DNA of 16,256 nucleotides from Candidatus Omnitrophota bacterium (GCA_023247595.1 JAHFGF010000014.1:1-16256); one strand, 5' to 3'; numbered from the stretch's first letter, positions 6,662-14,576 are shown. A program made the numbers and translations. Notes: generated by a model from the sequence alone, not told the origin.

Positions 6662-7129
6662 ATGTTTAAAATAAACCGCAAATTGGAATACGCCTTGGTA
6701 TCGTTGCGCCATATGAGCGCCAAATCGCCGGGGCAATTGACTTCAGCCAAGGAAATTTGCGATATCTACCGCACTCCATTTGACCCGACTTCGCGCGTGC
6801 TTCAGATTATGGCGCAAAAAGGTGTTCTACGCGCGGAACAGGGCGCGCATGGCGGCTATCAGATCCTCAAAGATTTATCCAAAGTCACCCTGTATGATTT
6901 GACATCCATGATTGAGGGCCCCATTCAGATCGTGAATTGTTTTCACGGCAATTATTCGCATTGCGACATGACAGCCAGCTGCAATGTGATTTCACCCATG
7001 CTGAATTTAAACGAAAAGATTGCGGAGTTGTTTTCAAGAATGAGCGTGCTGGATTTGATTAAATCAAAGAATCAAGGTGAGAAGATGATCCGGACAAAAC
7101 CAATTGCCAAAGAAGACGCGAAGGTTTGA
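6662..7129 (+). CDS. Rrf2/IscR family transcriptional regulator, probable SUF operon regulator
   Basis: A 155-residue winged-helix regulator. The N-terminal part (RKLEYALVSLRHMS, SAKEIC..., RVLQIMAQKGVL) and the wing GAHGGYQIL (about residues 61-69) are characteristic of Rrf2 proteins. Three cysteines, Cys93, Cys101 and Cys107, lie where IscR holds its [2Fe-2S] cluster. The spacing is CX7CX5C instead of the CX5CX5C of E. coli IscR. By analogy with IscR and SUF-linked Rrf2 proteins it probably senses cluster status and controls this operon, including itself, at the 5672 promoter. The gene is 1 bp from the PCD gene and its Shine-Dalgarno lies in the end of that gene. A 75-bp gap with a possible weak promoter (TTGTTT at 7138, TATCTA at 7160) separates it from sufB. 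Confidence 0.9.
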   Translation: MFKINRKLEYALVSLRHMSAKSPGQLTSAKEICDIYRTPFDPTSRVLQIMAQKGVLRAEQGAHGGYQILKDLSKVTLYDLTSMIEGPIQIVNCFHGNYSHCDMTASCNVISPMLNLNEKIAELFSRMSVLDLIKSKNQGEKMIRTKPIAKEDAKV

Positions 7130-7204
7130 CGGAGAATTTGTTTTAAATAAATGTATTTCTATCTAAAAGATTTTCAATAATTAGCAGGTTGTGTGGAGGT
7201 AATG

Positions 7205-8668
7205 ATGGATAAGATCAATGAACAAAAAGCCATGCTGGGTGAAAATAAATTAGCCGGCAAAGATTATAAATACGGCTTTTATACCGATATTGCGGTTGAT
7301 ACCATTCCCAAAGGTCTCAATGAAGACGTCGTCCGTATGATCTGGCAAAAGAAAAAAGAACCGGATTTTATGCTGGAATGGCGGCTCAAGGCGTACCGTC
7401 ATTGGAAAACGATGGTTGAGCCCAAATGGCCGAATTTTACCTACGGGCCCATTGATTATCAGGACATCAGTTATTATTCCGCTCCGAAACAAAAAAAAGA
7501 CAATCCGAAAAATTTGGAAGAAGTCGACGAGGAATTGATAAAGACTTTTGACAGGCTTGGCATTCCTTTGACGGAACAAAAACGTTTAACCGGTGTCGCC
7601 GTGGATGCTGTCTTTGACAGCGTTTCGGTTGGAACCACGCACCAGAAGGAATTGGAAAAGCACGGCGTTATTTTCTGTTCGATTTCCGAAGCCATGCACA
7701 AGCATCCGGATTTGATCAAAAAATATTTAGGGAGCGTTGTTCCCTATGGAGATAATTTTTTTGCGGCTTTAAACGCGGCGGTTTTTAGCGATGGGTCATT
7801 TTGTTATATTCCGAAAGGCGTTCATTGTCCGCTTGAGCTTTCCACGTATTTTCGTATCAATGCCGCCGATACCGGACAGTTTGAACGCACACTGATCGTC
7901 GCTGAAGAAGGAAGTTATGTCAGCTATTTGGAAGGCTGTACAGCCCCCATGCGCGATACCAACCAGCTGCATGCCGCTGTTGTTGAATTGATAGCTTTGG
8001 ATGATGCCGAAATCAAATATTCAACAGTCCAGAACTGGTATTCCGGCGATAAAGAAGGCAAAGGCGGGATTTATAATTTTGTAACCAAGCGTGGCAAATG
8101 CATCGGCAAGCGTTCCAAAATTTCTTGGACCCAGGTAGAAGCTGGTTCGGCCATCACTTGGAAATATCCGAGCGTCATTCTGCAGGGCGATGATTCGGTT
8201 GGAAAGTTTTATTCCGTGGCTCTGACCAACAATCGTATGCAGGCCGATACCGGAACCAAAATGATTCATATCGGAAAGCGCACCAAAAGCACTATCGTTT
8301 CCAAAGGGATTTCGACGGATTATTCCAATAATAATTATCGCGGCCAGGTCAAGATTCTGCCTTCGGCCGACGGAGCCAGGAATTTTTCGCAGTGCGATTC
8401 CATGTTGGTGGGCAATAACTGCAGCGCCAATACGTTTCCCTATATTGAAGTCAAAAATAATACGGCTATGCTTGAGCATGAAGCGTCGACTTCGAAGATT
8501 AATGCTGAGCAGTTGTTTTATTTAAAATCACGCGGACTTGATCTGGAGGAATCGATTTCTCTTTTGATCAATGGTTTTTGCAAAGACGTGTTTAAAGAAT
8601 TGCCGCTGGAGTTTTCTGTCGAGGCGGTTAAGCTTTTGGAAATGAAATTAGAAGGTAGTGTGGGTTAG
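7205..8668 (+). CDS. sufB: SufB, Fe-S cluster assembly scaffold subunit
   Basis: A 487-residue core subunit of the SufBC2D scaffold, on which clusters are built from persulfide sulfur in the cytoplasm. The sequence is strongly SufB-like throughout. Recognisable parts are the basic-rich N-terminal helix region, [39 protein letters not shown], and the C-terminal [24 protein letters not shown]. Cys397 in QCDSM corresponds to the key Cys405 of E. coli SufB. The start was placed at the second of two adjacent ATGs (7205), 5 nt after GGAGG at 7195-7199; the GTG at 7193 and ATG at 7202 lie too close to or before that site. The TAG stop is followed one base later by a perfect 31-bp palindrome, before sufC. 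Confidence 0.97.
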   Translation: MDKINEQKAMLGENKLAGKDYKYGFYTDIAVDTIPKGLNEDVVRMIWQKKKEPDFMLEWRLKAYRHWKTMVEPKWPNFTYGPIDYQDISYYSAPKQKKDNPKNLEEVDEELIKTFDRLGIPLTEQKRLTGVAVDAVFDSVSVGTTHQKELEKHGVIFCSISEAMHKHPDLIKKYLGSVVPYGDNFFAALNAAVFSDGSFCYIPKGVHCPLELSTYFRINAADTGQFERTLIVAEEGSYVSYLEGCTAPMRDTNQLHAAVVELIALDDAEIKYSTVQNWYSGDKEGKGGIYNFVTKRGKCIGKRSKISWTQVEAGSAITWKYPSVILQGDDSVGKFYSVALTNNRMQADTGTKMIHIGKRTKSTIVSKGISTDYSNNNYRGQVKILPSADGARNFSQCDSMLVGNNCSANTFPYIEVKNNTAMLEHEASTSKINAEQLFYLKSRGLDLEESISLLINGFCKDVFKELPLEFSVEAVKLLEMKLEGSVG

Positions 8669-8669
8669 T

Positions 8670-8700
8670 TGTAGGGGCGGGTTTCAAACCCGCCCCTACA
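8670..8700. repeat. Perfect 31-bp palindrome between sufB and sufC (copy 1 of a dispersed repeat)
   Basis: TGTAGGGGCGGGTTT (8670-8684) and its exact reverse complement (8686-8700) flank a single central C. The stem is too tight and lacks a U tract (GGATTAATATT follows), so it is not a standard intrinsic terminator. The left half and centre recur exactly at 13536-13558 inside moaA, which shows it is a repeat rather than a one-off. In the mRNA it would form a very stable hairpin between the sufB stop and the sufC ribosome-binding site at 8715, where it could change the relative output of the two genes. Confidence 0.9.
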
Positions 8701-8726
8701 GGATTAATATTATTGAGGAGATTTGC

Positions 8727-9479
8727 ATGTTAGAAATCAAAAATTTACACGCAAAAATTAAAGAAACGCCGATCTTAAAAGGCATCAACTTAAAGATCAA
8801 CGCCGGCGAAGTACATGCCATCATGGGGCCTAATGGTTCAGGCAAAAGCACGCTGTCGAAAGTCATTGCCGGTCATCCGGAATATGAAGTGACCGAAGGC
8901 ACAATCAATTACGAAGTGAATTTCAAAAAAATCAATTTGCTGGAATTAGAAGCGGAAGAACGCGCCCGCGAAGGCGTTTTTCTGGCGTTTCAATATCCGG
9001 TTGAAATTCCCGGTGTGCCGACGTCCGTATTTTTGCGCGCCGCCTTTAATGCGGTTTGCCGCCACCAAGGCGCCGAGGAAATGGACCCTATTGATTTTGA
9101 TAAATATGTCCGCTTCAAAATGAAGCTTTTGGAAATGGATGAAAAGTTTATCGACCGTCCGGTCAATGTGGATTTCTCCGGCGGAGAAAAGAAGCGCAAT
9201 GAAATCCTGCAGATGGCGGTTTTAAATCCCCGTTTAGCTGTTTTGGATGAAACCGATTCCGGTTTGGATATCGATTCCATGAAAATTGTTGCCGAAGGCG
9301 TTAATAAATTAAAAAAGAAAGACAACGCGGTTATTTTGATCACCCATTATCAGAGGCTGTTGAATTATATTCAGCCCGATGTTGTTCACGTGCTTTATGA
9401 CGGCCGGATTATAAAGACAGAAGGTAAAGAGTTAGCCCTGAAAGTTGAAGACAAGGGTTATGACTGGTTGATCAAATAA
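8727..9479 (+). CDS. sufC: SufC, ATPase of the SUF scaffold complex
   Basis: A 250-residue ABC-type ATPase that pairs with SufB and SufD; its ATP-driven dimerisation opens the SufB-SufD interface for cluster assembly. It is soluble, not part of a transporter. All motifs are present: Walker A GPNGSGKST (34-42), Q-loop Gln89 in FQYP, the SufC-type signature FSGGEKKR (150-157), Walker B LAVLDE (170-175, catalytic Glu175) and H-loop His207. The start at 8727 has GAGGAGA upstream. A longer reading from 8658 would translate the palindrome and is not family sequence. Length matches E. coli SufC (248 aa). Confidence 0.97.
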   Translation: MLEIKNLHAKIKETPILKGINLKINAGEVHAIMGPNGSGKSTLSKVIAGHPEYEVTEGTINYEVNFKKINLLELEAEERAREGVFLAFQYPVEIPGVPTSVFLRAAFNAVCRHQGAEEMDPIDFDKYVRFKMKLLEMDEKFIDRPVNVDFSGGEKKRNEILQMAVLNPRLAVLDETDSGLDIDSMKIVAEGVNKLKKKDNAVILITHYQRLLNYIQPDVVHVLYDGRIIKTEGKELALKVEDKGYDWLIK

Positions 9480-9499
9480 TATCTGAAAAAGGATTGCCT

Positions 9500-10837
9500 A
9501 TGAGTACAGAAGGAATGACCATGACCGCACAGGTGCCGTCGAAAAATGTGATGCTGGATAATCTTAAAGATGAAAGTCAAAAGAGGATTGATTCCTCTTT
9601 GCCGTGGCTGGCGCAAATCCGGAAAAACAGCTGGGAACGTTTTGCTGAAATCGGAATTCCAACCACGCGGCATGAAGAATGGAAATATTTTAATTTGTCC
9701 GGGCTTTCGTCCCTGGTTCAAGGCGTCATCCCCGAGGCTGTTTCCAGTGATGCTAAACGAATTGAGGAATACCAGGACCAGGCGGATATCAATATTGTTT
9801 TTATCAACGGAGTCTTTTCGGCACAGTTTTCGAATTTAAAAAATCTTCCCAACGGCGTCAGTGTGGCTCCGTTATCTGCGGTTTTAGATAAGCGTACGGA
9901 TGAGATTAAGGATCTGTTTAAGAAAACATCTGTTAATGATCCTGAACCTTTTGTGTCTTCGAATACTTCGCTTTTTAAGGACGGGGCTTATATCCGTCTT
10001 GACGACAAAGCAATCGTGACCAAGGTTATTCATGTTCTGCATGTGGTCAATCCTTCATCGCCCAATTTGGCTGTCTTTTCAAGGTCGGTTATCGTAACAG
10101 GTAAATCTGCCCAGGCATCTGTTCTGGAAACTTTTGTGGGATTAAAAGACGAGGCTTATTTTGTCAACCCGGTTACAGATATCCATGTGGGTGAAAATAC
10201 AATTTTAAATTATTACAAGGCGCAGGCCGACGGGGCCAAAGCGGTGCACATCGGCGCTGTCCGGGTTTCTCAGGATGCCAACAGCCAGTTGGAGGCTTTT
10301 TCTCTGGCGATTGGTTCTCGCATGGCGCGCAACAATATCAGTGTGGCGTCCAACGGAGAGGGAACGGATTCTATTCTCGACGGTCTTTATGTCCTTGGGA
10401 CAAACCAGGAAGTTGATAATCATACGCTGATTGATCATCGCCAGCCCAATTGCACAAGCCATCAGCTGTATAAAGGTATTCTCAATGATCAATCGCACGC
10501 TGTTTTTAACGGAAAGATTTTCGTTCAGCCTATTGCGCAGAAAACAAATTCCTATCAGTTGAATAAACATCTTCTGCTGGGCAAAGAAAGCCGCGTTGAC
10601 ACAAAACCTCAGCTGGAAATTTTTGCGGACGACGTGAAATGCACGCACGGGGCAACCATCGGCCAACTTAATGAGGATGAAATTTTCTATTTTCAAACCC
10701 GCTGCATCAGCAAGGAAGACGCGGTCAAAATGCTTTCCCGTGGATTTGTAGACGATATCTTAGATAAGTTAAGAGATCAGAACGTGCGTCAAAAATTAAG
10801 CCGTCTTTTGTCAAAGAAGATCGCGATGCTCGCTTAA
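9500..10837 (+). CDS. sufD: SufD, Fe-S cluster assembly scaffold subunit
   Basis: A 445-residue partner of SufB in the SufBC2D scaffold. The N-terminal half is variable but contains the typical TTRHEEWKYFNLSGL motif (about residues 55-68), which aligns with the TRRHEDWKYT-type segment of SufD. The C-terminal half has the SufB/D beta-helix core with GLYVLGTNQEVDNHTLIDHRQPNCTSHQLYKGIL and CTHGATIGQLNEDEIFYFQTR. His383 in THGAT corresponds to the functionally important His360 of E. coli SufD. The ATG at 9500 has AAGGA 6 nt upstream and follows sufC by 20 bp. Its stop is one base before the next ATG, indicating coupling with sufS. Confidence 0.95.
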   Translation: MSTEGMTMTAQVPSKNVMLDNLKDESQKRIDSSLPWLAQIRKNSWERFAEIGIPTTRHEEWKYFNLSGLSSLVQGVIPEAVSSDAKRIEEYQDQADINIVFINGVFSAQFSNLKNLPNGVSVAPLSAVLDKRTDEIKDLFKKTSVNDPEPFVSSNTSLFKDGAYIRLDDKAIVTKVIHVLHVVNPSSPNLAVFSRSVIVTGKSAQASVLETFVGLKDEAYFVNPVTDIHVGENTILNYYKAQADGAKAVHIGAVRVSQDANSQLEAFSLAIGSRMARNNISVASNGEGTDSILDGLYVLGTNQEVDNHTLIDHRQPNCTSHQLYKGILNDQSHAVFNGKIFVQPIAQKTNSYQLNKHLLLGKESRVDTKPQLEIFADDVKCTHGATIGQLNEDEIFYFQTRCISKEDAVKMLSRGFVDDILDKLRDQNVRQKLSRLLSKKIAMLA

Positions 10838-10838
10838 A

Positions 10839-12074
10839 ATGGAAACGCGGGTTATGTCCTATGATATCCATAAAATTCGACGGGATTTTCCCAATCTGGC
10901 CGTCACCATCCGCGGAAAAAAACTTGCCTACCTAGACAATGCCGCGACAACGTTTAAACCTCAGGCTGTTATCGATGCCACAAACCGTCATTACACAACC
11001 GGCGTTGCCAATGTTCATCGGGGTGTTCATTATCTAAGTGAAATGGCAACCGAAGAATACGAGCAGGCCCGCTCCAAAATTTGCCGCTTCATTAATGCCA
11101 AAGAAGATGCCGAGATCATTTTTACCCGAGGCACAACAGAGTCGATTAACCTCGTCGCCCAAAGTTACGGCCGGGCGTTTTTAAAATCAGGCGATGAAAT
11201 TGTCATATCCGCCATGGAGCATCATTCGAATATTGTTCCTTGGCAGATGCTTTGTGAACAAAACGGCTGTGTGCTCAAGGTTGTTCCGATTAATGATCAC
11301 GGGGAAATTGTTTTAGAAGAATATGAAAAGCTTTTAACTAGCCGGACCAAATTGGTTTCTTTGGTTTATGTTTCTAATTCTTTAGGAACGGTTAATCCGG
11401 TTGATAAATTGATTGCGCTGGCAAAGAGTAAGGGTGCTGTGGTTTTTATCGATGGAGCCCAAGCGGTCAGCCATTTGATAATTGACGCGCAGAAATTGGA
11501 TTGTGACTTTTTTGCCTTTTCGGGACACAAGCTTTTTGGTCCGACGGGTATTGGCGTGCTTTATGGCAAACGCGCGCTTTTGGAACGCATGCCGCCGTAT
11601 CAAGGCGGAGGAGACATGATCGCAAGCGTCACTTTTGAAAAGACGACGTACAATGTCCTTCCTTATAAATTTGAAGCAGGGACGCCGAATATCGCGGGGG
11701 CCATTGGTTTGGGAGCTGCGATTGATTATGTGAAGTCCATAGGTTTGGATGACATGGCCCGGCATAAAAAAGAATTATTGGATTACGGCACGCAGGCCTT
11801 ATTACGCATTCCAGGTTTGCGATTGATTGGAACAGCCGCGCAGAAAACATCCATATTGTCCTTTGTGCTTCCTGAAATCCATCCGCATGATTTAGGTACC
11901 ATTGTCGACTCTGAGGGTGTTGCTATCCGCACCGGGCATCATTGCACTCAGCCGGTGATGAAGCGTTTTAACATTCCAGCAACCGCGCGCGCGTCACTCG
12001 CGTTTTATAATACAAAAGAAGAACTCGACGCCTTAGTTAATGCGGTGAATAAGGCGAGGGAGATATTTAAGTAA
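10839..12074 (+). CDS. sufS: SufS, class II cysteine desulfurase
   Basis: A PLP enzyme that removes sulfur from L-cysteine, giving alanine and an enzyme-bound persulfide for SufU and SufBCD. From residue 6 it follows SufS closely: IRRDFPNL, the LAYLDNAATTFKP motif, the RGTTESINLVA PLP-phosphate region, MEHHSNIVPW, and the PLP lysine Lys231 in FSGHKLFGPTG. The active-site Cys369 sits in the RTGHHCTQP motif that marks the SufS group. The ATG at 10839 lies one base after the sufD stop and may be reached by coupled re-initiation. A second ATG at 10854 gives the more usual family N-terminus, and neither has a strong Shine-Dalgarno. Pairing with a downstream sufU, and no sufE in view, points to SufU as its sulfur acceptor. 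Confidence 0.96.
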   Translation: METRVMSYDIHKIRRDFPNLAVTIRGKKLAYLDNAATTFKPQAVIDATNRHYTTGVANVHRGVHYLSEMATEEYEQARSKICRFINAKEDAEIIFTRGTTESINLVAQSYGRAFLKSGDEIVISAMEHHSNIVPWQMLCEQNGCVLKVVPINDHGEIVLEEYEKLLTSRTKLVSLVYVSNSLGTVNPVDKLIALAKSKGAVVFIDGAQAVSHLIIDAQKLDCDFFAFSGHKLFGPTGIGVLYGKRALLERMPPYQGGGDMIASVTFEKTTYNVLPYKFEAGTPNIAGAIGLGAAIDYVKSIGLDDMARHKKELLDYGTQALLRIPGLRLIGTAAQKTSILSFVLPEIHPHDLGTIVDSEGVAIRTGHHCTQPVMKRFNIPATARASLAFYNTKEELDALVNAVNKAREIFK

Positions 12075-12078
12075 TTAA

Positions 12079-12147
12079 GACACATGGCACTAGACACAAG
12101 GCACAAGAGTACTGTTTTTTTGTGTCCTGTGTCTAGTGTCTTGTGTC
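12079..12147. repeat. 69-bp inverted element of four related 14-mers between sufS and sufU
   Basis: The left arm (12079-12106) is two tandem 14-mers, GACACATGGCACTA and GACACAAGGCACAA, identical at 12 of 14 positions. The right arm (12120-12147) is two more, TTGTGTCCTGTGTC and TAGTGTCTTGTGTC, in inverse orientation. The arms pair at 24 of 28 positions in DNA; two of the four mismatches become G-U pairs in RNA. The 13-nt loop holds an AGTACT palindrome and five T. The element fills most of the sufS-sufU gap. It has no terminal U tract, so it looks like a repeat-derived hairpin rather than a terminator. Confidence 0.8.
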
Positions 12148-12162
12148 TGAATAAAGGTTAAT

Positions 12163-12621
12163 ATGCCCCAAGATTTTCGACAAGAACTTTACCAGCAAAC
12201 GATCCTTGAACATAACCGCAATCCGCGTAATTTTCGCAAGATTGAAACTCCGTCGCATTGGGCGGAAGGTTATAATCCGCTGTGCGGGGATCATCTGAAT
12301 ATTTATCTGACCGTTAGCGACCAGGGCATCATCGACGATGTGTCCTTCGACGGTTCCGGCTGCGCCATCTCCAAAGCGTCCGCTTCGATGATGACGGCCT
12401 CTATTAAAGGGAAATCCGTTGAAAATGCTAAAAACCTTTTTGAACAATTTCACAAACTGGTCATTGGAGAATTGAAACCCGACCGGGAACCTAATACCCT
12501 TGATAAGCTCGCCGTCTTTTCCGGCATTTGGCAATATCCGGCGCGCGTCAAATGTGCCATCTTGTGTTGGCACACGATGAAGGGGGCTTTGGAGAAGGTT
12601 AAAACGATATCCACAGAGTAA
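12163..12621 (+). CDS. sufU: SufU, zinc-dependent sulfur transfer protein
   Basis: A 152-residue IscU-like protein of the SufU type, which takes the persulfide sulfur from SufS rather than acting as a main scaffold. The zinc ligands and sulfur acceptor are present: Cys41 and Asp43 in NPLCGDH, Cys67 in GSGCAIS and Cys131 in RVKCAILCWH. The insertion between the second and third Cys and the WHTM ending fit SufU rather than IscU. An extra Cys135 is present near the last ligand. The ATG has AAAGG about 6 nt upstream. It follows sufS after the 69-bp inverted element and is the last SUF gene. Confidence 0.94.
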   Translation: MPQDFRQELYQQTILEHNRNPRNFRKIETPSHWAEGYNPLCGDHLNIYLTVSDQGIIDDVSFDGSGCAISKASASMMTASIKGKSVENAKNLFEQFHKLVIGELKPDREPNTLDKLAVFSGIWQYPARVKCAILCWHTMKGALEKVKTISTE

Positions 12622-12682
12622 AAGCTGTTTAAGTTAATCCCCCCCCTCCAAATTCCACATTCTAGGTAAAAAATTTTTCCAT

Positions 12683-13492
12683 ATGAATCGAAATGATCAG
12701 ATAATAAAGTTAGTGATGTGTGTCTTAATAAGTGCAGCGCTTATTTCCGGCGCTGTTTTCTTAACGCAAAGAAAGAAACTCCCCCACAACGCAATGGCTT
12801 ATCTGGAAAGAATGGATAATGGGGAAAAGGAAAGAGCAGATATTATTGCTAAATTGGACAAATATAAAATGATTAACGGCCGTTATCCTGAAAAACTTCA
12901 AGAAGTGGGATTGAATTTTGATGACAAGAAAGTCTCTTATAAGTATGCGGCTTTAACGGATAGCTTTGATTTAAGTTATTATGAAGATGGTTTTGGTGGA
13001 TATTCTTATTATCCCGGCGGTTTGATAGGGAATTGTGATTTTTACCAGATAGGATTTAAGCGTATCGCAAAAGAAAAATTTGCTCAGATAAAAATTAATG
13101 GTGAATTACTTTTACCTCAATTAATTAATAAAGGTGTCATTGAAGAAGTTTTTGAGAACGAAGTGATTCTAAAAAAGGATATTCATGATTTATGGGAGAA
13201 GGATCTCCCTAATCTTTCTGCCGATGAGCGTAGAATGGTATGGAATATTTTGATCCAGGCTCAGGTTAGTTACGAAGATGTTTTCCAAAAATTGATTGAA
13301 CATAATTGGGCTGAAGCAGTAAGCAATGCGGAGATCCATTTGACAGTGAATTTAGAGAAAGAAAAAGACAAAATGTCGCAAGTATTTGGCGACGTTTTTC
13401 CGGTAATTTTGTCTGTCTTGAGAAAGTCATCGCAATCAAAGGGTTGGCGTGCGCCAGGGGCGGAATACTATTTAATGAACTGTAAAGGTTAG
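12683..13492 (+). CDS. Membrane-anchored hypothetical protein (269 aa)
   Basis: Function not recognised. Residues 9-28 form one hydrophobic segment (VMCVLISAALISGAVF) followed by RKK, consistent with an N-terminal signal anchor and an extracytoplasmic body. Residues about 50-95 show IIAKLDKYKMINGRYPEKLQEV and then YKYAALTDSFDLSYYEDG. This Y....GRYP..L ... Y....D.F.L.Y pattern is common in pseudopilin-like and other exported proteins. The rest is rich in Lys, Glu and Ile without a known motif. Base composition is visibly AT-richer than the SUF genes. The 61-bp gap before it contains a run of eight C (12639-12646), and no clear Shine-Dalgarno precedes the ATG, so expression level and exact start are uncertain. 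Confidence 0.7.
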   Translation: MNRNDQIIKLVMCVLISAALISGAVFLTQRKKLPHNAMAYLERMDNGEKERADIIAKLDKYKMINGRYPEKLQEVGLNFDDKKVSYKYAALTDSFDLSYYEDGFGGYSYYPGGLIGNCDFYQIGFKRIAKEKFAQIKINGELLLPQLINKGVIEEVFENEVILKKDIHDLWEKDLPNLSADERRMVWNILIQAQVSYEDVFQKLIEHNWAEAVSNAEIHLTVNLEKEKDKMSQVFGDVFPVILSVLRKSSQSKGWRAPGAEYYLMNCKG

Positions 13493-13515
13493 ATCTTTTT
13501 CAATGGAATAAGTCC

Positions 13516-14574
13516 ATGAATGATAATGAAAAATATGTAGGGGCGGGTTTCAAACCCGTCTCCGCGATTGATGCTTTAAATCGCCCATTGCGCGATTTGC
13601 GTATTTCCGTCATTGACCGCTGCAATTTTCGCTGCACCTACTGCATGCCTTCCGAGAAATTTAATCATACCTATCAGTTTTTGGATCAAGAAGAATGGCT
13701 GACGTTCGATGAGATCGTGCGTTTGACCAAGATTTTTACCAAGCTTGGTGTTGTTAAAGTGCGCATCACCGGCGGGGAGCCGTTGCTGCGCCCGGATCTT
13801 TCCAGCTTGATTAGTCGGTTAAAGACAATCAGCGTCATCGAAGATCTTGCTCTCACCACGAACGGCTCGCTATTAGAGCGGCAGGCAAAGCCGTTGTTTG
13901 ATGCTGGACTCAAACGGCTGACCGTGAGCGTTGATACCTTGGATGAAAATATTTCGAGACAAATGAATGGGGAACGGGGAAGTGTCACTCAAATCCTTGA
14001 AGGAATTAAGGCGGCTGAATTAGCCGGTTTTCGTTCGATTAAAATTAATGCCGTCGTGCACAAAGGCGTCAATGACCATACGCTGCTTGATTTAGTACGG
14101 TATTTCCGTGGAACACCGCATGTTATTCGTTTTATCGAATACATGGATGTGGGCAACCAAAACCATTGGGACCACACGCACGTGGTGCCTTCGGCCGAGA
14201 TTGTGGGGATGGTTGAAAAAGAATTTCCGCTTAAAGCTTTAAGATCAAATTACGATAGTGAAGTGGCCTCGCGTTATGGATTTTCCGACGGCCAGGGTGA
14301 GATCGGATTTATTTCCTCAGTCTCCGAACCGTTCTGCGGCAATTGCAGCCGCCTGCGTTTATCGGCGGATGGAAAGATGTACACGTGTCTTTTTGCGACA
14401 CAAGCGACCGATTTACGCAAACCCCTACGCGCCGGCGCATCGGACGATGAACTGCGTGACATCATTGGATCGACTTGGAAGGTGCGCAGCGACCGTTATT
14501 CCCAGGAACGTTCGCAGCTTGCCTCGCAAAATAAAATTCTCAATAAAGTCGAGATGTTTCAAATAGGAGGTTAA
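13516..14574 (+). CDS. moaA: MoaA, GTP 3',8-cyclase (molybdenum cofactor biosynthesis)
   Basis: A radical SAM enzyme that, with MoaC, converts GTP to cyclic pyranopterin monophosphate, the first step to molybdopterin. The 352-residue protein has the radical SAM CxxxCxxC motif (Cys36, Cys40, Cys43 in CNFRCTYC), TGGEPLLRP, and the second C-terminal cluster motif Cys274, Cys277, Cys291. The essential terminal Gly-Gly is also present. Both [4Fe-4S] clusters depend on an assembly system such as the SUF operon upstream. Family homology starts at about IDALNRPLRDLRIS (18-31); residues 8-17 are encoded by a decayed copy of the dispersed palindrome. The ribosome-binding site before 13516 is weak. No moaC, moaD or moaE is visible in the window. 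Confidence 0.96.
   Translation: MNDNEKYVGAGFKPVSAIDALNRPLRDLRISVIDRCNFRCTYCMPSEKFNHTYQFLDQEEWLTFDEIVRLTKIFTKLGVVKVRITGGEPLLRPDLSSLISRLKTISVIEDLALTTNGSLLERQAKPLFDAGLKRLTVSVDTLDENISRQMNGERGSVTQILEGIKAAELAGFRSIKINAVVHKGVNDHTLLDLVRYFRGTPHVIRFIEYMDVGNQNHWDHTHVVPSAEIVGMVEKEFPLKALRSNYDSEVASRYGFSDGQGEIGFISSVSEPFCGNCSRLRLSADGKMYTCLFATQATDLRKPLRAGASDDELRDIIGSTWKVRSDRYSQERSQLASQNKILNKVEMFQIGG
13536..13566. repeat. Decayed copy 2 of the dispersed palindrome, inside the moaA N-terminal codons
   Basis: Bases 13536-13558 are identical to 8670-8692. The remaining eight bases of the right arm carry five differences from the palindromic form, all transitions. Most still allow G-U pairing, so an RNA hairpin would keep all but one pair. 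The reading frame through it gives VGAGFKPVSA, placed before the first MoaA-homologous residues. Confidence 0.85.
14565..14570 (+). promoter_or_regulatory. Shine-Dalgarno of the next gene embedded in the moaA Gly-Gly codons
   Basis: AGGAGG lies inside the last sense codons of moaA (ATA GGA GGT, then TAA) and is 6 nt before the ATG at 14577. The sequence encoding the conserved terminal Gly-Gly of MoaA therefore doubles as the ribosome-binding site of the exported protein gene, tying its translation to moaA mRNA. Confidence 0.75.
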
Positions 14575-14576
14575 GC

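Noticed and set aside
8021..8479. A 152-residue open frame on the minus strand inside sufB
   Set aside because: It lies wholly within a strongly conserved gene on the other strand and shows no family features; it is a shadow frame. The same applies to other antisense frames in sufC, sufD, sufS, sufU and moaA.
8670..8700. Rho-independent terminator after sufB
   Set aside because: The loop is a single base and no U tract follows. The same sequence occurs inside the moaA coding region, so it is a dispersed repeat.
8658..8726. An N-terminal extension of SufC starting at 8658
   Set aside because: It would translate the palindrome and overlap sufB. The ATG at 8727 has a good GAGGAGA site and gives the normal SufC length.
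12639..12646. Phase-variable poly-C tract upstream of the 12683 gene
   Set aside because: Eight C in a row could slip, but it lies outside any reading frame and not at a recognisable promoter spacer, so there is no support for phase variation.
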